A stretch of 64,000 nucleotides of DNA from assembly GCA_022640795.1 (NCBI GenBank), contig JALCCK010000002.1:1-64000 (forward strand). Reading direction: 5' to 3'. This document shows, piece by piece, positions 43,338-52,611 of this stretch (within the stretch, counting starts at the first letter, position 1; each line of letters starts with the position of its first letter). Position numbers and translations under genes: made by a program. Origin of the DNA: Treponema sp. (GTDB lineage: Bacteria > Spirochaetota > Spirochaetia > Treponematales > Treponemataceae). Below the pieces are notes generated by a model that was not told the DNA's origin, searched no databases, and saw nothing but the letters and a program-made list of their open reading frames with translations.

Positions 43338-46300
43338 TCATTTTTTCTTCAGGACTTTCTTTCCTTTTTTATTTTGTAATGCAGCGGTAAATGTTTCTGC
43401 ATGAAACCCGGCAGCCTCTTTTGCGGAAGCCAGATATGTATAGAACCGCATAAGTTGTGCAGCCCTTTTGGGTGTCGCTGTCATTAGATCTATGGCAATC
43501 ATATACCAGAGACTGCTGTCGGACCGTTCTTTGTTAAACCACTGTACTCCGTTGAATTCGTTTACACCTGCAAGAATTTTACCGTAGGGTGGATTCACCA
43601 GCAGTTCCGCCGCTTTTCCTGCCGAGTTTTTAAATTTTGCATCGGAAAGTACTGGTCTTTCAGCTTCAGAAAGAATGAACATCCGGTTTAATGCATCCCT
43701 GACGGTTTTTTGTGCCGAATCGTCTTGTTCCAGTAATTCTGAAATTTCCCGATCAAGAGACCATTGCCTCGCATATCCGCTGAACGCAAGGTCCGACATG
43801 CAGACATAGCAGACGAGTTGTTCCGGACTGCAGCTGCTGTATTGCATGCCGAGCGACAGAAATTTTGCCGCATCACCCATTTTCGCTGCAAGATCAAGGC
43901 TCTCGGCCAGCTCTTTTTTTGCCTGCGCTTTGCCGCCTTTTGTGTTTTTACAGTCCTTCGAGAGATGCTGAAAGTTTTTACTGAACGAATTGAACAGACG
44001 GACGGAATTTTGTTCGGATTCCGACCTGTTTTGAGACAATTTCCGGGATTCGGAATCGCCATCCATAAACTTTTGTGCAGTAGTGTAAAATTTTACGGCA
44101 TTCTTTTTTACTGCATCGATAATTTTTAAAGTTTTTCCGGGCGACAGGCTGCCCGCTTTCAGAAGGCTCCGGACGGACTGCAGAAATTCCGGTGAAATAA
44201 AATTCTTTAAATCAGCATAAAGCTCCCGATATAGAATACGTTCCCACTCGACGGCAAGATTTGCAGAACCTTTACCACCAAGCGCTGTATAGAGTATGCT
44301 GTATTTATGATCGGGAGTGTCTCTTTCCTGATGTATATCTGTCATTACCTGATATTCAAATCCGTTCAGACTGATGAACATTCCGTTTTTGCAAATGTCG
44401 GAGTTCTTCCGTATAAACCATAGGCCTGTATGATTTTCTCTGAACAGAAGGTAATAGTCCTCATCCGGCGTGAGTCCGAGACCTTCTGCAATGGATTTTG
44501 TTTTTAAAACAACGTCGTGTTCACCGCTTCCTGTTTTGACTGCGTACTGGCAGGACTGATTTATCCATCCTGCTGCCTGCTCGTATTTGTTATTGTAAAA
44601 GATGATTGCTTTTTCATCGTTAAAAGCATTGCTGTAGGCAAAAACATTTTCGTTTATCATACCATTATTCCACACGTCGAAAAAGAGAAAATTTTCAATC
44701 TGTGCAAAAAGGTATCTCTTTTTCAGAAGCGGAAATATATCGTGCCGATGCCGGTTCAGAAGTTCTTTGTCCGGTTTTTCATCGCGATATGCTTTGGTAT
44801 ATTCCATCCCGTATTTTTCTTCAAAACCTTCTATCTGACCGTGTCCGAACATTGGAAGCCCCGGCATTGTAATCATGAGCGTACAAACGCCGAAATATTT
44901 GTCGCCTTTTCCAAATTGTGCAACAGCTGTTTCTTCATCAGGGTTGTTCATAAAATTAACGAATCGTTTTAAAACCTGTGGATCGAATTTTATCGTATTT
45001 TTTACCGTGTCACGATATTTCTGGTTTTCTTCTTTTTTGAGCATATTCATGAATGCGCTGTTGTAGACACGGTGCATTCCCAGCGTCCGCACAAAATAAC
45101 CTTCCATCATCCAGAACGCTTCTGCGAGAAGCAAAGTATCAGGAACCTCTTTTGCGACGCGGTCAACGACTTCCCTCCAGAATTCGTTTGGTATGGCATT
45201 TTCGAATTGCTCTGAATTCATTGCATATTCGCTTCTGGTTGCGATGTCTCCTCCGTGTCCCGGCTCCGGATACCAGAGGCGCCGGATATGCTTTTTTGCA
45301 AGTACCATTGCGGCATCGAATCTGATTATCGGAAAATTGCGGGCGACATGCAGAATTTCCTGTATTACGGCTTCACGTGCCTGCGGATTCAGAAAATCTA
45401 TCTGGGCTGTATCATTCCACGGCATGCCGGTCCCATCGTTCCCGTGATAAATGTACCTGACGTCTCCGGTCTGATGATCAACACGCTTGAAGACTACTGC
45501 ACAGTCCGTTTTATCAAAATAGTGGTCTTCCAGGTAGACGCCGATCCGGCTGTTCATTGAAAGATTCTCGCCGCTGAATGTATACTGCGGAAACGGACAA
45601 TCAGTTCTCTGCATAAAAAGTTCCGGACGTTCATTAATCCATTTAGAATCCATGCCGGTATGATTGGGGACCATATCCGACGCTAGCCGTATGCCTCGTG
45701 CCCATAACCGCCGCCGCAGATTATCAAGCGCTTCCCATCCGCCGAGATTCTGTGCAATATCATAATCATAGAGGCTGTAAGCACTTGCCGCTGCTTCCGG
45801 ATTTCCACAATACTGTTTTATCTTTTTGCTTGCATAACTTCGTTCCCAGATACCTATAAGCCAGAGGCCGGTAAAACCTTCTTCTGCAAGCATATCAAGT
45901 TCCTTATCGGGAATTTGATCAAGTCTGGTTATTTTTTCCCTGTATTCCTTGGAAAGCTGATCAAGCCAGACAAGAACAGTTTTTGCTATAAGAACGACTT
46001 TTGGCATCCATTCGCGGTCGGGACTATACCGTTCATATTCTTTCATGAGGTTTTCATAACTGTACGGAGCCATTTTCACTTCACCGCCGTTAACCGGACC
46101 CCATGCCGGTTTTTCTTCTTCTGTTATCGTATCGATTCCTGCTAGCAGGCGTTTTAACCAGTCTCCCAGCAAATTCATCCAGTTCTTTCTGATATAGTCC
46201 AGCTGTCCTTTTAAATTGTTCGGGCTGAAAAGAACGGGTTCCTTTAAGAACGTTATAAGATCATGATTATATTTACCGAGAACAGGTTCCTTTTTGAAAT

Positions 46301-46889
46301 AGGCCTGGATGAACTCCCATGTTTCTTCATAAAGCGGATTTTTTGCAAGTTTGAAATGGTTGAACAGAATACTGAATGGTCTGAACGCAGGATTTTCATT
46401 TGCCATATGGAGCATTATTAGTTCTTCCAGTGCGGCTTCTTTGTTTGTCCGTATACGATTTCCGGCTGTATCCGTTCCTGCGCCCGACAGGTAGGCTTCC
46501 TCTGTCTGTTCATTGCGATAGACTGCAAGCGGTGGAAATTCCTGTGTAAACTCAAGCAGGATTTCATCTACTTTGTCAGTACCGAATTCTGCCGTAAGCC
46601 CGGTAAGTAAATTTGCAAATGAAGTACTTTTTTTATTTTTCCGATAGATAGTACAAATGTAATGAAAAATTTCATCAATGAGCCCCATAGCGTTGAGGTT
46701 CCCTGCGGAAATACGTCTTTCAGGAGTTCCTTCTTTGTCGAAGAGCGTATTAAGCTTTTCAGCGAAAAGCCGGACCTGTCTCATGTCATGTAAAACAGCA
46801 TTCCCTGTCGAGCTGAAAATAACCCCGCTGAATTTACAACTGCTGCGGATTTGCCTGCTTATGTGAAATTCATTGTAAGAACTGTTCAT
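43338..46889 (-). CDS. Large GH13 alpha-amylase family protein
   Basis: The 1183 residues include a GH13 catalytic barrel at about 330-720: region I DMVPNHTG (405-412), region II IIRFDAAMVL with nucleophile Asp525, region III LLLAEAF with acid Glu590, and region IV NNPDEE with Asp651. The usual His of region IV (NHD) is replaced by Pro650. Ahead of it is a helical N-terminal domain of about 300 residues; after it come a beta domain and a long helical C-terminal part ending in KKGKKVLKKK. No signal peptide is seen, so it acts in the cytoplasm. It follows malQ with a 4-bp overlap, suggesting glycogen or maltodextrin metabolism; amylase, glucanotransferase or maltosyltransferase activity cannot be separated by sequence alone. 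Confidence 0.88.
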   Translation of the reverse strand: MNSSYNEFHISRQIRSSCKFSGVIFSSTGNAVLHDMRQVRLFAEKLNTLFDKEGTPERRISAGNLNAMGLIDEIFHYICTIYRKNKKSTSFANLLTGLTAEFGTDKVDEILLEFTQEFPPLAVYRNEQTEEAYLSGAGTDTAGNRIRTNKEAALEELIMLHMANENPAFRPFSILFNHFKLAKNPLYEETWEFIQAYFKKEPVLGKYNHDLITFLKEPVLFSPNNLKGQLDYIRKNWMNLLGDWLKRLLAGIDTITEEEKPAWGPVNGGEVKMAPYSYENLMKEYERYSPDREWMPKVVLIAKTVLVWLDQLSKEYREKITRLDQIPDKELDMLAEEGFTGLWLIGIWERSYASKKIKQYCGNPEAAASAYSLYDYDIAQNLGGWEALDNLRRRLWARGIRLASDMVPNHTGMDSKWINERPELFMQRTDCPFPQYTFSGENLSMNSRIGVYLEDHYFDKTDCAVVFKRVDHQTGDVRYIYHGNDGTGMPWNDTAQIDFLNPQAREAVIQEILHVARNFPIIRFDAAMVLAKKHIRRLWYPEPGHGGDIATRSEYAMNSEQFENAIPNEFWREVVDRVAKEVPDTLLLAEAFWMMEGYFVRTLGMHRVYNSAFMNMLKKEENQKYRDTVKNTIKFDPQVLKRFVNFMNNPDEETAVAQFGKGDKYFGVCTLMITMPGLPMFGHGQIEGFEEKYGMEYTKAYRDEKPDKELLNRHRHDIFPLLKKRYLFAQIENFLFFDVWNNGMINENVFAYSNAFNDEKAIIFYNNKYEQAAGWINQSCQYAVKTGSGEHDVVLKTKSIAEGLGLTPDEDYYLLFRENHTGLWFIRKNSDICKNGMFISLNGFEYQVMTDIHQERDTPDHKYSILYTALGGKGSANLAVEWERILYRELYADLKNFISPEFLQSVRSLLKAGSLSPGKTLKIIDAVKKNAVKFYTTAQKFMDGDSESRKLSQNRSESEQNSVRLFNSFSKNFQHLSKDCKNTKGGKAQAKKELAESLDLAAKMGDAAKFLSLGMQYSSCSPEQLVCYVCMSDLAFSGYARQWSLDREISELLEQDDSAQKTVRDALNRMFILSEAERPVLSDAKFKNSAGKAAELLVNPPYGKILAGVNEFNGVQWFNKERSDSSLWYMIAIDLMTATPKRAAQLMRFYTYLASAKEAAGFHAETFTAALQNKKGKKVLKKK

Positions 46890-48931
46890 TGTACCTCCCG
46901 GTGTTTTTCGACGATTTCTTTTATTTTATTTTGAAGTTCCGTATCGGCAGAAAGAGTTTCTACGCAGACAGGCAGTTTATATGTCCAATTAAAAGAAGAT
47001 ACTGTTCCGGGAATATTTATCTGCTCTTTTAAAGGATCCGGAAGTATATAGGTATCCGACAAGTAAAGAAAATCCTGCAGCGGATGAATGCACCAGCAGC
47101 TTGTAGCAGCAGCTGCTGCCGTTAGGAGTGATTGAGCGGTTTGCTGCGAAAAAGATTTTTTTTCTTCGTCAGGATGGTTGAAATATTCCGGAAAACTTTT
47201 GACAAAAAGTGCAGCGGCGTTTCTGTCAGTACTCCACCACTGGCGAAGCGTCGGTGAGTCATGAACGGACGTCGTGACAACCGAAAGCCGCGGATATTCT
47301 TTTAAGGGAACAAACGGCTGTCCGTTTTCATTCCATCTTCTATGCCATCTGATAACACGTAAGCCAAGAATTCCTGTTTCTGCAAGGACTTCGGAAACAG
47401 ATTTCAGCGTAACGCCAAGATCTTCTCCACACGGAATCATCGGAGTTGACTGCGTGAGTGCCGGCAGAATTTTTCTTGCGTGTTTTTCCCATTCTTTTTC
47501 CTGAGCTTCATTTTTTTCAGAAAAAAGAGCCTTCAGTTTTTCTTTTTCAGAAAAAGAAAGCGACTGCCACGACGTCGACTCCGAATAAGACCATACGGGA
47601 ACGTATTTATTACGTTCAACTTCGATAATGCATCTGTTCCGCCAATATTCGGAAAGTTTCTGTTTTATCCGGGCTGCGGCATCTGCCGTACACACAGTTC
47701 CAAAATCAGTTGCGAAAATTTGCTGATCGCCTTTCAGTTCTTTTTTTAAAATCCACAGTTCTTCGCTTCCGAGACGATCCGCCAGCATGGACAGAATTGC
47801 GTGAGCTGCTTCGTGATTCCATGTTATATCTTCTACAACACTGGTCGGAATATGCGGTTGTGAAAGCCATCTTATTCGGCCGTCGTCGAATCCTGCCGTG
47901 TGCAATTCTTCACGGGAAAAAGGAACATACGGATCTGGATGGCCGAGATATGCTGTCGTATCCTGATACGGTATTGCCCAAATTCTGAAAAAACCGAGAA
48001 TATGATCCAGCCGGTAGGCATCATAGTATTCAGAAGCTGATTTCAGTCTGCTTTTCCACCAGGCATAATTGTCAGCCGCCATGTTTTTCCAGTTATAAAT
48101 AGGGAATCCCCAGCTTTGCCCCAGTCTGTTTTCCCCATCCGGCGGAGACCCCGCTTTCTGCGTTTCATCAAACAGTCCCGGTGATGCCCATACGTCGCAT
48201 GAATCCTCATTCATCATTATGGGAATGTCGCCTTTGATAATTATACCGTTTTGTCTTGCAGCAGCTGCCGATTCGGCGAGCTGTTCGTGTGCCCGCATCT
48301 GCATCCACGCATAGAACAGGTGTTTTTTTCTGTCGGTCTCTTTGTTCCACCGTTTTTCGATCTGTTCCTTAGAGAGATTTTTGTCTTTTTCTGCCCACGA
48401 TTTCCATGAGGCTTCGAGATAGTCGGTTTTCAGCGCTTTATAAACCGCATATTCTACTATCCATGGATTGGCGGCTGTCCACGCGGATATTTTTTTTTGC
48501 GTGTCCGGTATTGCCGCTTTTTCGTAGAGCATTTGTAAAAGTACTGTTTTCTCTTTCAAGATATTCTGGTAACGGTACCGTTCTGTTCCGGAATTTTCTG
48601 CGATAAACGAATCATAGTTTTCCCTGAATTTTTTATTCGTTTGATAGGTACCGGTGAATTCCGGTAAAGCTGAGAGTGAAATATAAATAGGATGAAGCGC
48701 AAAGGCTGAAAGTCCGCTGTACGGAGAGGATTGCATGCCCGTATCGTTCACCGGAAGCAACTGGATTATTTGCAGTCCGCTTTTCCTGCAGAACGGAATA
48801 AGTATTTTTAAAGATGGAAATTCTCCAATGACCGGAGAGTTTTTTGTAAGGAGCGCTCCGAGCGGTACGGCTATTCCTGTTTGTGAGCTCACTGATAAAG
48901 ATTTTCTTTGCAGTTCATTTTTATTCGGCAT
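46886..48931 (-). CDS. malQ: 4-alpha-glucanotransferase (amylomaltase)
   Basis: GH77 enzyme that transfers glucan segments between malto-oligosaccharides in the cytoplasm. The 681 residues have the family motifs DTGMQSSPYSGLSAFALHPIYI, KGDIPIMMNEDSCDVWASPGLFD, YRLDHILGFFRIWAIP and CGEDLGVT, followed by SVHDSPTLRQWW. It is longer than the usual 500-residue bacterial form, mainly within the barrel insertions. Its TGA overlaps the GH13 ATG. A minus-strand TATAAT lies 7 nt before the ATG, without a ribosome site. Confidence 0.94.
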   Translation of the reverse strand: MPNKNELQRKSLSVSSQTGIAVPLGALLTKNSPVIGEFPSLKILIPFCRKSGLQIIQLLPVNDTGMQSSPYSGLSAFALHPIYISLSALPEFTGTYQTNKKFRENYDSFIAENSGTERYRYQNILKEKTVLLQMLYEKAAIPDTQKKISAWTAANPWIVEYAVYKALKTDYLEASWKSWAEKDKNLSKEQIEKRWNKETDRKKHLFYAWMQMRAHEQLAESAAAARQNGIIIKGDIPIMMNEDSCDVWASPGLFDETQKAGSPPDGENRLGQSWGFPIYNWKNMAADNYAWWKSRLKSASEYYDAYRLDHILGFFRIWAIPYQDTTAYLGHPDPYVPFSREELHTAGFDDGRIRWLSQPHIPTSVVEDITWNHEAAHAILSMLADRLGSEELWILKKELKGDQQIFATDFGTVCTADAAARIKQKLSEYWRNRCIIEVERNKYVPVWSYSESTSWQSLSFSEKEKLKALFSEKNEAQEKEWEKHARKILPALTQSTPMIPCGEDLGVTLKSVSEVLAETGILGLRVIRWHRRWNENGQPFVPLKEYPRLSVVTTSVHDSPTLRQWWSTDRNAAALFVKSFPEYFNHPDEEKKSFSQQTAQSLLTAAAAATSCWCIHPLQDFLYLSDTYILPDPLKEQINIPGTVSSFNWTYKLPVCVETLSADTELQNKIKEIVEKHREVQ

Positions 48932-48938
48932 ATACGTA

Positions 48939-48944
48939 ATTATA
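48939..48944 (-). promoter_or_regulatory. -10 element of the malQ operon
   Basis: Minus-strand TATAAT (48944-48939), then TACGTAT (7 nt), then ATG at 48931. No -35 of quality is visible at 16-18 nt upstream, so an activator may be needed. Confidence 0.5.
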
Positions 48945-49035
48945 ACATGTTTTCTTTACTTGGGAATTATTTTTACTCTTTTAAATCATGTCTTATAACA
49001 GAGTTAAAATTTATAGTACCTCACGTGACTGTCTT

Positions 49036-50067
49036 TTACTGGTTTTTTATGAATCCTGTTTTCCAGTGCCAGAACGGCCGGGCAAGTTTGTTTGAAAACG
49101 GCTGGACTCTGTTAAAGTCCGGCAGCCACGACGTGTCTGTTGAAAGTTCCTGGTAAAAAAGATATTCGAATTCATAGGCATCAATAAGATCCCGCAAGTC
49201 TCTGTCTTCTCTTTTGTTTACAATTCTATTGCTGATGGTTTTCAATGCAGTTCTTCTTTTCTGCAGATCATTTTCTGATGTTTTGAATGGAACGGGAGTA
49301 TATTGCGACATGAGGGAAATACAGGCCCTGCCGTCTGCGTGCTTTTTAAGCCACTCGAGCGTATCCACCGTTTCTTCAAATTTTCCCGGAAGAAAAAGAT
49401 GACGGATAATGGTTCCCTGCTCCAGTTTTTCTTTTGTCACTCCGTTTACCGTTTTATCTGTTATGCTGACCGGAAAATTTGTTATCATCCATATTATTGC
49501 TTTTTCAGCAACCTCCGGATAATCTTCAGCTGCAAAAAGTTCTGCAGACAGTTCTTTGTTCAGCGTCTTCAAATCCGGGAGCCAGATAGTGACAAGATCT
49601 TTCAGAAGTTCAAGCATTTCTACCGTTTCGTATGCTGAAGAATTCCAGCAATAGGGAATCGTGAGCCCAGCCCTCCTTGCATCATACAGATACTCTGCGA
49701 GCTGCGGAATACAATGGCTCCCGGTGACAAGATTGATATTTTCGGCTCCTGCATCTTCCAGCTGCAGACACATCTCGGTAAATTCCCGGGTTGTTACAGT
49801 CCGTCCCGTCCCGAGCTGCGAAATCTGGTAGTTCTGGCAAAAGGCACAGTGCAGCGTACAACCGGTAAAAAAGATAGTCCCGCTGCCTCCATGTACGGTA
49901 ATCAGCGGTTCTTCACCGAAATGCAGCCCGGCTGAGGCTATCCGTATTTCTTTCTGTTCTCCGCAGAAGCCCGTAGAACCTGCAGTTCTGTCCACTCCGC
50001 AGGCTCTCGGACACTGCATACAATTCGAATAATAGCTTCGAATTTCACTTTGTGATAGTTTTTTCAA
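49036..50067 (-). CDS. Radical SAM protein of the PflA-like (COG1313) group
   Basis: The 343 residues have a radical SAM cluster motif CTLHCAFC (Cys70, Cys74, Cys77) and an N-terminal cysteine set (Cys16, Cys19, Cys23, Cys35) that may hold another metal site. The general pattern is that of pyruvate formate-lyase-activating-like proteins of unknown target; no glycyl radical enzyme lies in the window. It starts with TTG at 50067, one base after the upstream stop, so translation is coupled. A short palindrome TCACGTGA lies after its 3' end. Confidence 0.82.
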   Translation of the reverse strand: MKKLSQSEIRSYYSNCMQCPRACGVDRTAGSTGFCGEQKEIRIASAGLHFGEEPLITVHGGSGTIFFTGCTLHCAFCQNYQISQLGTGRTVTTREFTEMCLQLEDAGAENINLVTGSHCIPQLAEYLYDARRAGLTIPYCWNSSAYETVEMLELLKDLVTIWLPDLKTLNKELSAELFAAEDYPEVAEKAIIWMITNFPVSITDKTVNGVTKEKLEQGTIIRHLFLPGKFEETVDTLEWLKKHADGRACISLMSQYTPVPFKTSENDLQKRRTALKTISNRIVNKREDRDLRDLIDAYEFEYLFYQELSTDTSWLPDFNRVQPFSNKLARPFWHWKTGFIKNQ

Positions 50068-50068
50068 T

Positions 50069-50473
50069 TTAAAGCGCCTTTTTTGAAAGCAGCATGGACA
50101 TCATTTCACTCAACGTGCCGATGGGAAGAGCTTCCGCTTCAAAATTTACCAGGCGGGCTATTTCCTTCCAGTCTTTTTTATCTAAAGAGTCTGTCTCTTC
50201 TTCTTCATTATTTAAAAAAGAATGCAGTGCGGCGATTTTTTCCATATGTTCTTCGGTGGGTTCGTTTGCCGGATCTGGGGAATTGGAAACAAAGGTGGTA
50301 AACCAGTAATCCGCAAGTGATTCCGGCAGTTCTGCCAGACCCTGATTGTTCTTTACAAACAAAGTCATTATTTTACGACTTGCCTGTATTCCGTCATAGC
50401 GTTCCCCGTAATCAGCATATTCCTGTTTGACTATTCTTCGTGAATCTGATAGAAATTTTTGTATATCAGTCAT
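50069..50473 (-). CDS. Unrecognised small acidic protein
   Basis: The 134 residues are mostly helical and acidic (EEEETDSLDKKDWKEIARL), without cysteines or membrane segments. No family is recognised. It is directly followed by the radical SAM gene, which starts at the next base, so the two should be made together. Predicted leaderless: minus-strand TAAGAT ends 6 nt before the ATG. Confidence 0.75.
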   Translation of the reverse strand: MTDIQKFLSDSRRIVKQEYADYGERYDGIQASRKIMTLFVKNNQGLAELPESLADYWFTTFVSNSPDPANEPTEEHMEKIAALHSFLNNEEEETDSLDKKDWKEIARLVNFEAEALPIGTLSEMMSMLLSKKAL

Positions 50474-50479
50474 GAGTCT

Positions 50480-50508
50480 ATCTTATCAAATTTGCTTCTG
50501 TTACAAAA
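50480..50508 (-). promoter_or_regulatory. Leaderless promoter of the 50473 gene
   Basis: Minus strand: TTTTGT (50508-50503), 17-nt spacer, TAAGAT (50485-50480), then AGACTC (6 nt) and the ATG at 50473. The -35 is weak. Confidence 0.5.
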
Positions 50509-50588
50509 GAGCTTCCGGCAGGCTGAATTTTTGTCATAAATTTTACTGTTAAAAAGCTTAATTATTTATCCTTTTAGTGGATTTTTTC

Positions 50589-50617
50589 TTGACATTTATA
50601 AGAAGTAAACATAAACT
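50589..50617 (+). promoter_or_regulatory. Leaderless promoter of ptsN
   Basis: Perfect TTGACA (50589-50594), 17-nt spacer, TAAACT (50612-50617), then exactly 6 nt to the ATG at 50624. No ribosome-binding site. Confidence 0.75.
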
Positions 50618-50623
50618 AAAGTT

Positions 50624-51070
50624 ATGGACTTAAGAACTGTTTTAACACCCGATACAGTGAATCTTCACCTCAAGGGAACAACAAAAGAAGAAATTATTGA
50701 CGAGATGCTGGAAATCCTCGTAAAAGCTGGTAAAGTTACCGATAAAGTTGCGGCACGTGAATGTGTCTTGGATCGTGAACGTAAAATGTCGACCGGAATG
50801 AAACATGGTATTGCTATTCCCCATGGAAAAACCGATACTATTTCTGATCTGGTTGCCTGCATCGGTATATCGGACAATCCGGTGGATTTTGATTCGCTTG
50901 ATCAGGAACCGTGCCGTATATTTATTATGACATTGTCACCGGTGAATAAGACCGGCCCGCATCTGCAGTTTCTCGCAGAAGTAAGTCTTTTGTTTAAGAG
51001 TGCAGATAAACGCCAGCAGATTCTTAATACACAGGATAAAGCTGAAGTCATTAAAATTCTGACAGAATAG
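50624..51070 (+). CDS. ptsN: PTS IIA-Ntr-type protein
   Basis: Single-domain EIIA of the nitrogen PTS type, which relays phosphorylation state to regulators instead of moving sugar. The 148 residues have the active His67 in GIAIPHGKTD and the CRIFIMTLSPVNKTGPHLQFLAEVSLLFK segment. It has its own promoter and terminator and no transport partners. It is more canonical than the second IIA protein at 22992. Confidence 0.9.
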   Translation: MDLRTVLTPDTVNLHLKGTTKEEIIDEMLEILVKAGKVTDKVAARECVLDRERKMSTGMKHGIAIPHGKTDTISDLVACIGISDNPVDFDSLDQEPCRIFIMTLSPVNKTGPHLQFLAEVSLLFKSADKRQQILNTQDKAEVIKILTE

Positions 51071-51090
51071 CTTTTTTTGTGTGTTGAAGC

Positions 51091-51126
51091 AGACCTTTAT
51101 GTGCGGCATAGAGGTCTTTTTTTTTG
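51091..51126 (+). terminator. Terminator after ptsN
   Basis: AGACCT (51091-51096) pairs with AGGTCT (51112-51117), with an inner TATG/CATA pair, followed by a run of T to about 51125. Confidence 0.85.
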
Positions 51127-51151
51127 TTTTTATGAGCGGAGCCTGAAGAAT

Positions 51152-51700
51152 ATGAAAATAGAAAAGGAATTCACTGCTGATAAGCACTTTTTATATACTA
51201 GTGAAGGCGAGAAAGTGCCGACGGACGATATGAGTGTTTTTGAAATTTCAGATCAGAATGCAGCTGATGTTGCATCGGTTGTAGCCGGAATTACGGAGGG
51301 AAAAATGTACACGGTATCTGACCGTCCTGTCGTTCTTGAAATTTCCGGAAAAACAGTTGAGCCCGAAGAGGGAATGTACAATGAAGCTTTTCTTGCATAC
51401 CTCAGAGAAATTCTGAAATCTTTTGATGAATACGGACTTCACGCGATAATCAGTCCCGTTGCAGGAGCGGACCTTGCGAATCCGGCTGCCGCGGAGCTGT
51501 TCACAGCTGCGGCAAAACATATTGCCAGAAGAATAAAAGACTGCAGGTCAGTGATTGGATTTACTATTCCCGATACCGCGGCAGAAAACGAGGATTTTGT
51601 TTCCGCATATATTCAGGAACTGCAAAAAAAGCATTCGCAGTATGTTTTTTTTGCACGAGAAAAGACCGACGGCTTTTACAATGACGTCGTTTTGTATTAA
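51152..51700 (+). CDS. Unrecognised protein, possible barrel fragment
   Basis: The 182 residues are acidic and soluble. The central part (YLREILKSFDEYGLHAIISP, then IARRIKDCRSVIGFTIPDT) resembles a short alpha-beta barrel segment as in glycosyl hydrolase clan A, but catalytic residues are not clear. GGAG lies about 10 nt before the ATG. A frame upstream of this ATG runs through the ptsN terminator and is rejected. Function unknown. Confidence 0.7.
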   Translation: MKIEKEFTADKHFLYTSEGEKVPTDDMSVFEISDQNAADVASVVAGITEGKMYTVSDRPVVLEISGKTVEPEEGMYNEAFLAYLREILKSFDEYGLHAIISPVAGADLANPAAAELFTAAAKHIARRIKDCRSVIGFTIPDTAAENEDFVSAYIQELQKKHSQYVFFAREKTDGFYNDVVLY

Positions 51701-51744
51701 ATGTAAACATATGCAGAATATTCTTAAAAATTGCATCTAACTGC

Positions 51745-51773
51745 TTGCTTAAAACGGTAATTTGTGGTAAAAA
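51745..51773 (+). promoter_or_regulatory. Promoter of the transglycosylase gene
   Basis: TTGCTT (51745-51750), 17-nt spacer, TAAAAA (51768-51773). A leader with GGGAGG (51810-51815) follows. Confidence 0.5.
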
Positions 51774-51819
51774 AAACTCTATTATTTTGGAGATTTAATT
51801 TCCGAATGTGGGAGGTATT

Positions 51820-52593
51820 TTGAAAGAAATTTCCGGACACAGGCAATTCAAAATAATGAGTGTGATTATTTTATTTTTGTCGATTTTTATTGCGGTTGTT
51901 TCTGTTTTTATTGCAACGGTTTTTCCGGCCCCTGTTTTTGTTCCTTCTGTAACTCTTTCTACCGACATAACTCCTGCAACGCAGGATCAGGAATTAGAAG
52001 TTTCGTTCACTGATAATTTTGTACCAGAAGCTAAATCTTTTTCAATTGTCGAAGACGACAAGGGGCTTGTCCTGTATAGGAATCCTGTATCCCGCGGAGC
52101 TGTTGAATGGTTTTATATGCATATTACCGGAAACAGAGAGGTAACATTATCTGTTCTTGAGGCGGCCGATGAAAATGATATTCCACTTTCTCTGGCTTTT
52201 GCCCTTGCGCATACGGAGAGCGGATACAACATTGAGGCATATAACAGAAACTCAAATAGTTCTATAGACAGGGGTTTGTTTCAACTGAATAATGCATCTT
52301 TTCCTAATTTGAGCCGTGATGATTTTTATGATCCGGCGACAAATGCGAAATACGGGCTTGCCCATCTTCGATTTTGTCTTAATACGGCTGGCAACGAGAT
52401 TACCGCGCTGGCTATGTATAATGCAGGTACGAATAAGGTTAGAAAAAACAGTACTCCGCAGGTAACTCTTAACTATGTGAGTAAAATCGTAAATTATCGT
52501 GACAGTCTGGACCGCTTATTTGATATAGAGGTCGTTTCTTTTTACGGTGACGAAGTTTTAAACGGTCAGACAGCGGTTATAGCGAAAAAATAG
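51820..52593 (+). CDS. Membrane-anchored lytic transglycosylase (SLT domain)
   Basis: Peptidoglycan lytic transglycosylase acting in the periplasm. The 257 residues start with a membrane segment (MSVIILFLSIFIAVVSVFIATVF) and end with an SLT domain (about 125-235) that has the catalytic Glu in LAHTESGYN and the RGLFQLN and ALAMYNAG motifs. The start is TTG at 51820 because GGGAGG lies just before it; a GTG at 51808 precedes that site. Followed by the Rex-site terminator. Confidence 0.85.
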   Translation: MKEISGHRQFKIMSVIILFLSIFIAVVSVFIATVFPAPVFVPSVTLSTDITPATQDQELEVSFTDNFVPEAKSFSIVEDDKGLVLYRNPVSRGAVEWFYMHITGNREVTLSVLEAADENDIPLSLAFALAHTESGYNIEAYNRNSNSSIDRGLFQLNNASFPNLSRDDFYDPATNAKYGLAHLRFCLNTAGNEITALAMYNAGTNKVRKNSTPQVTLNYVSKIVNYRDSLDRLFDIEVVSFYGDEVLNGQTAVIAKK

Positions 52594-52611
52594 AAAAGCT
52601 GTTGGTGATGG

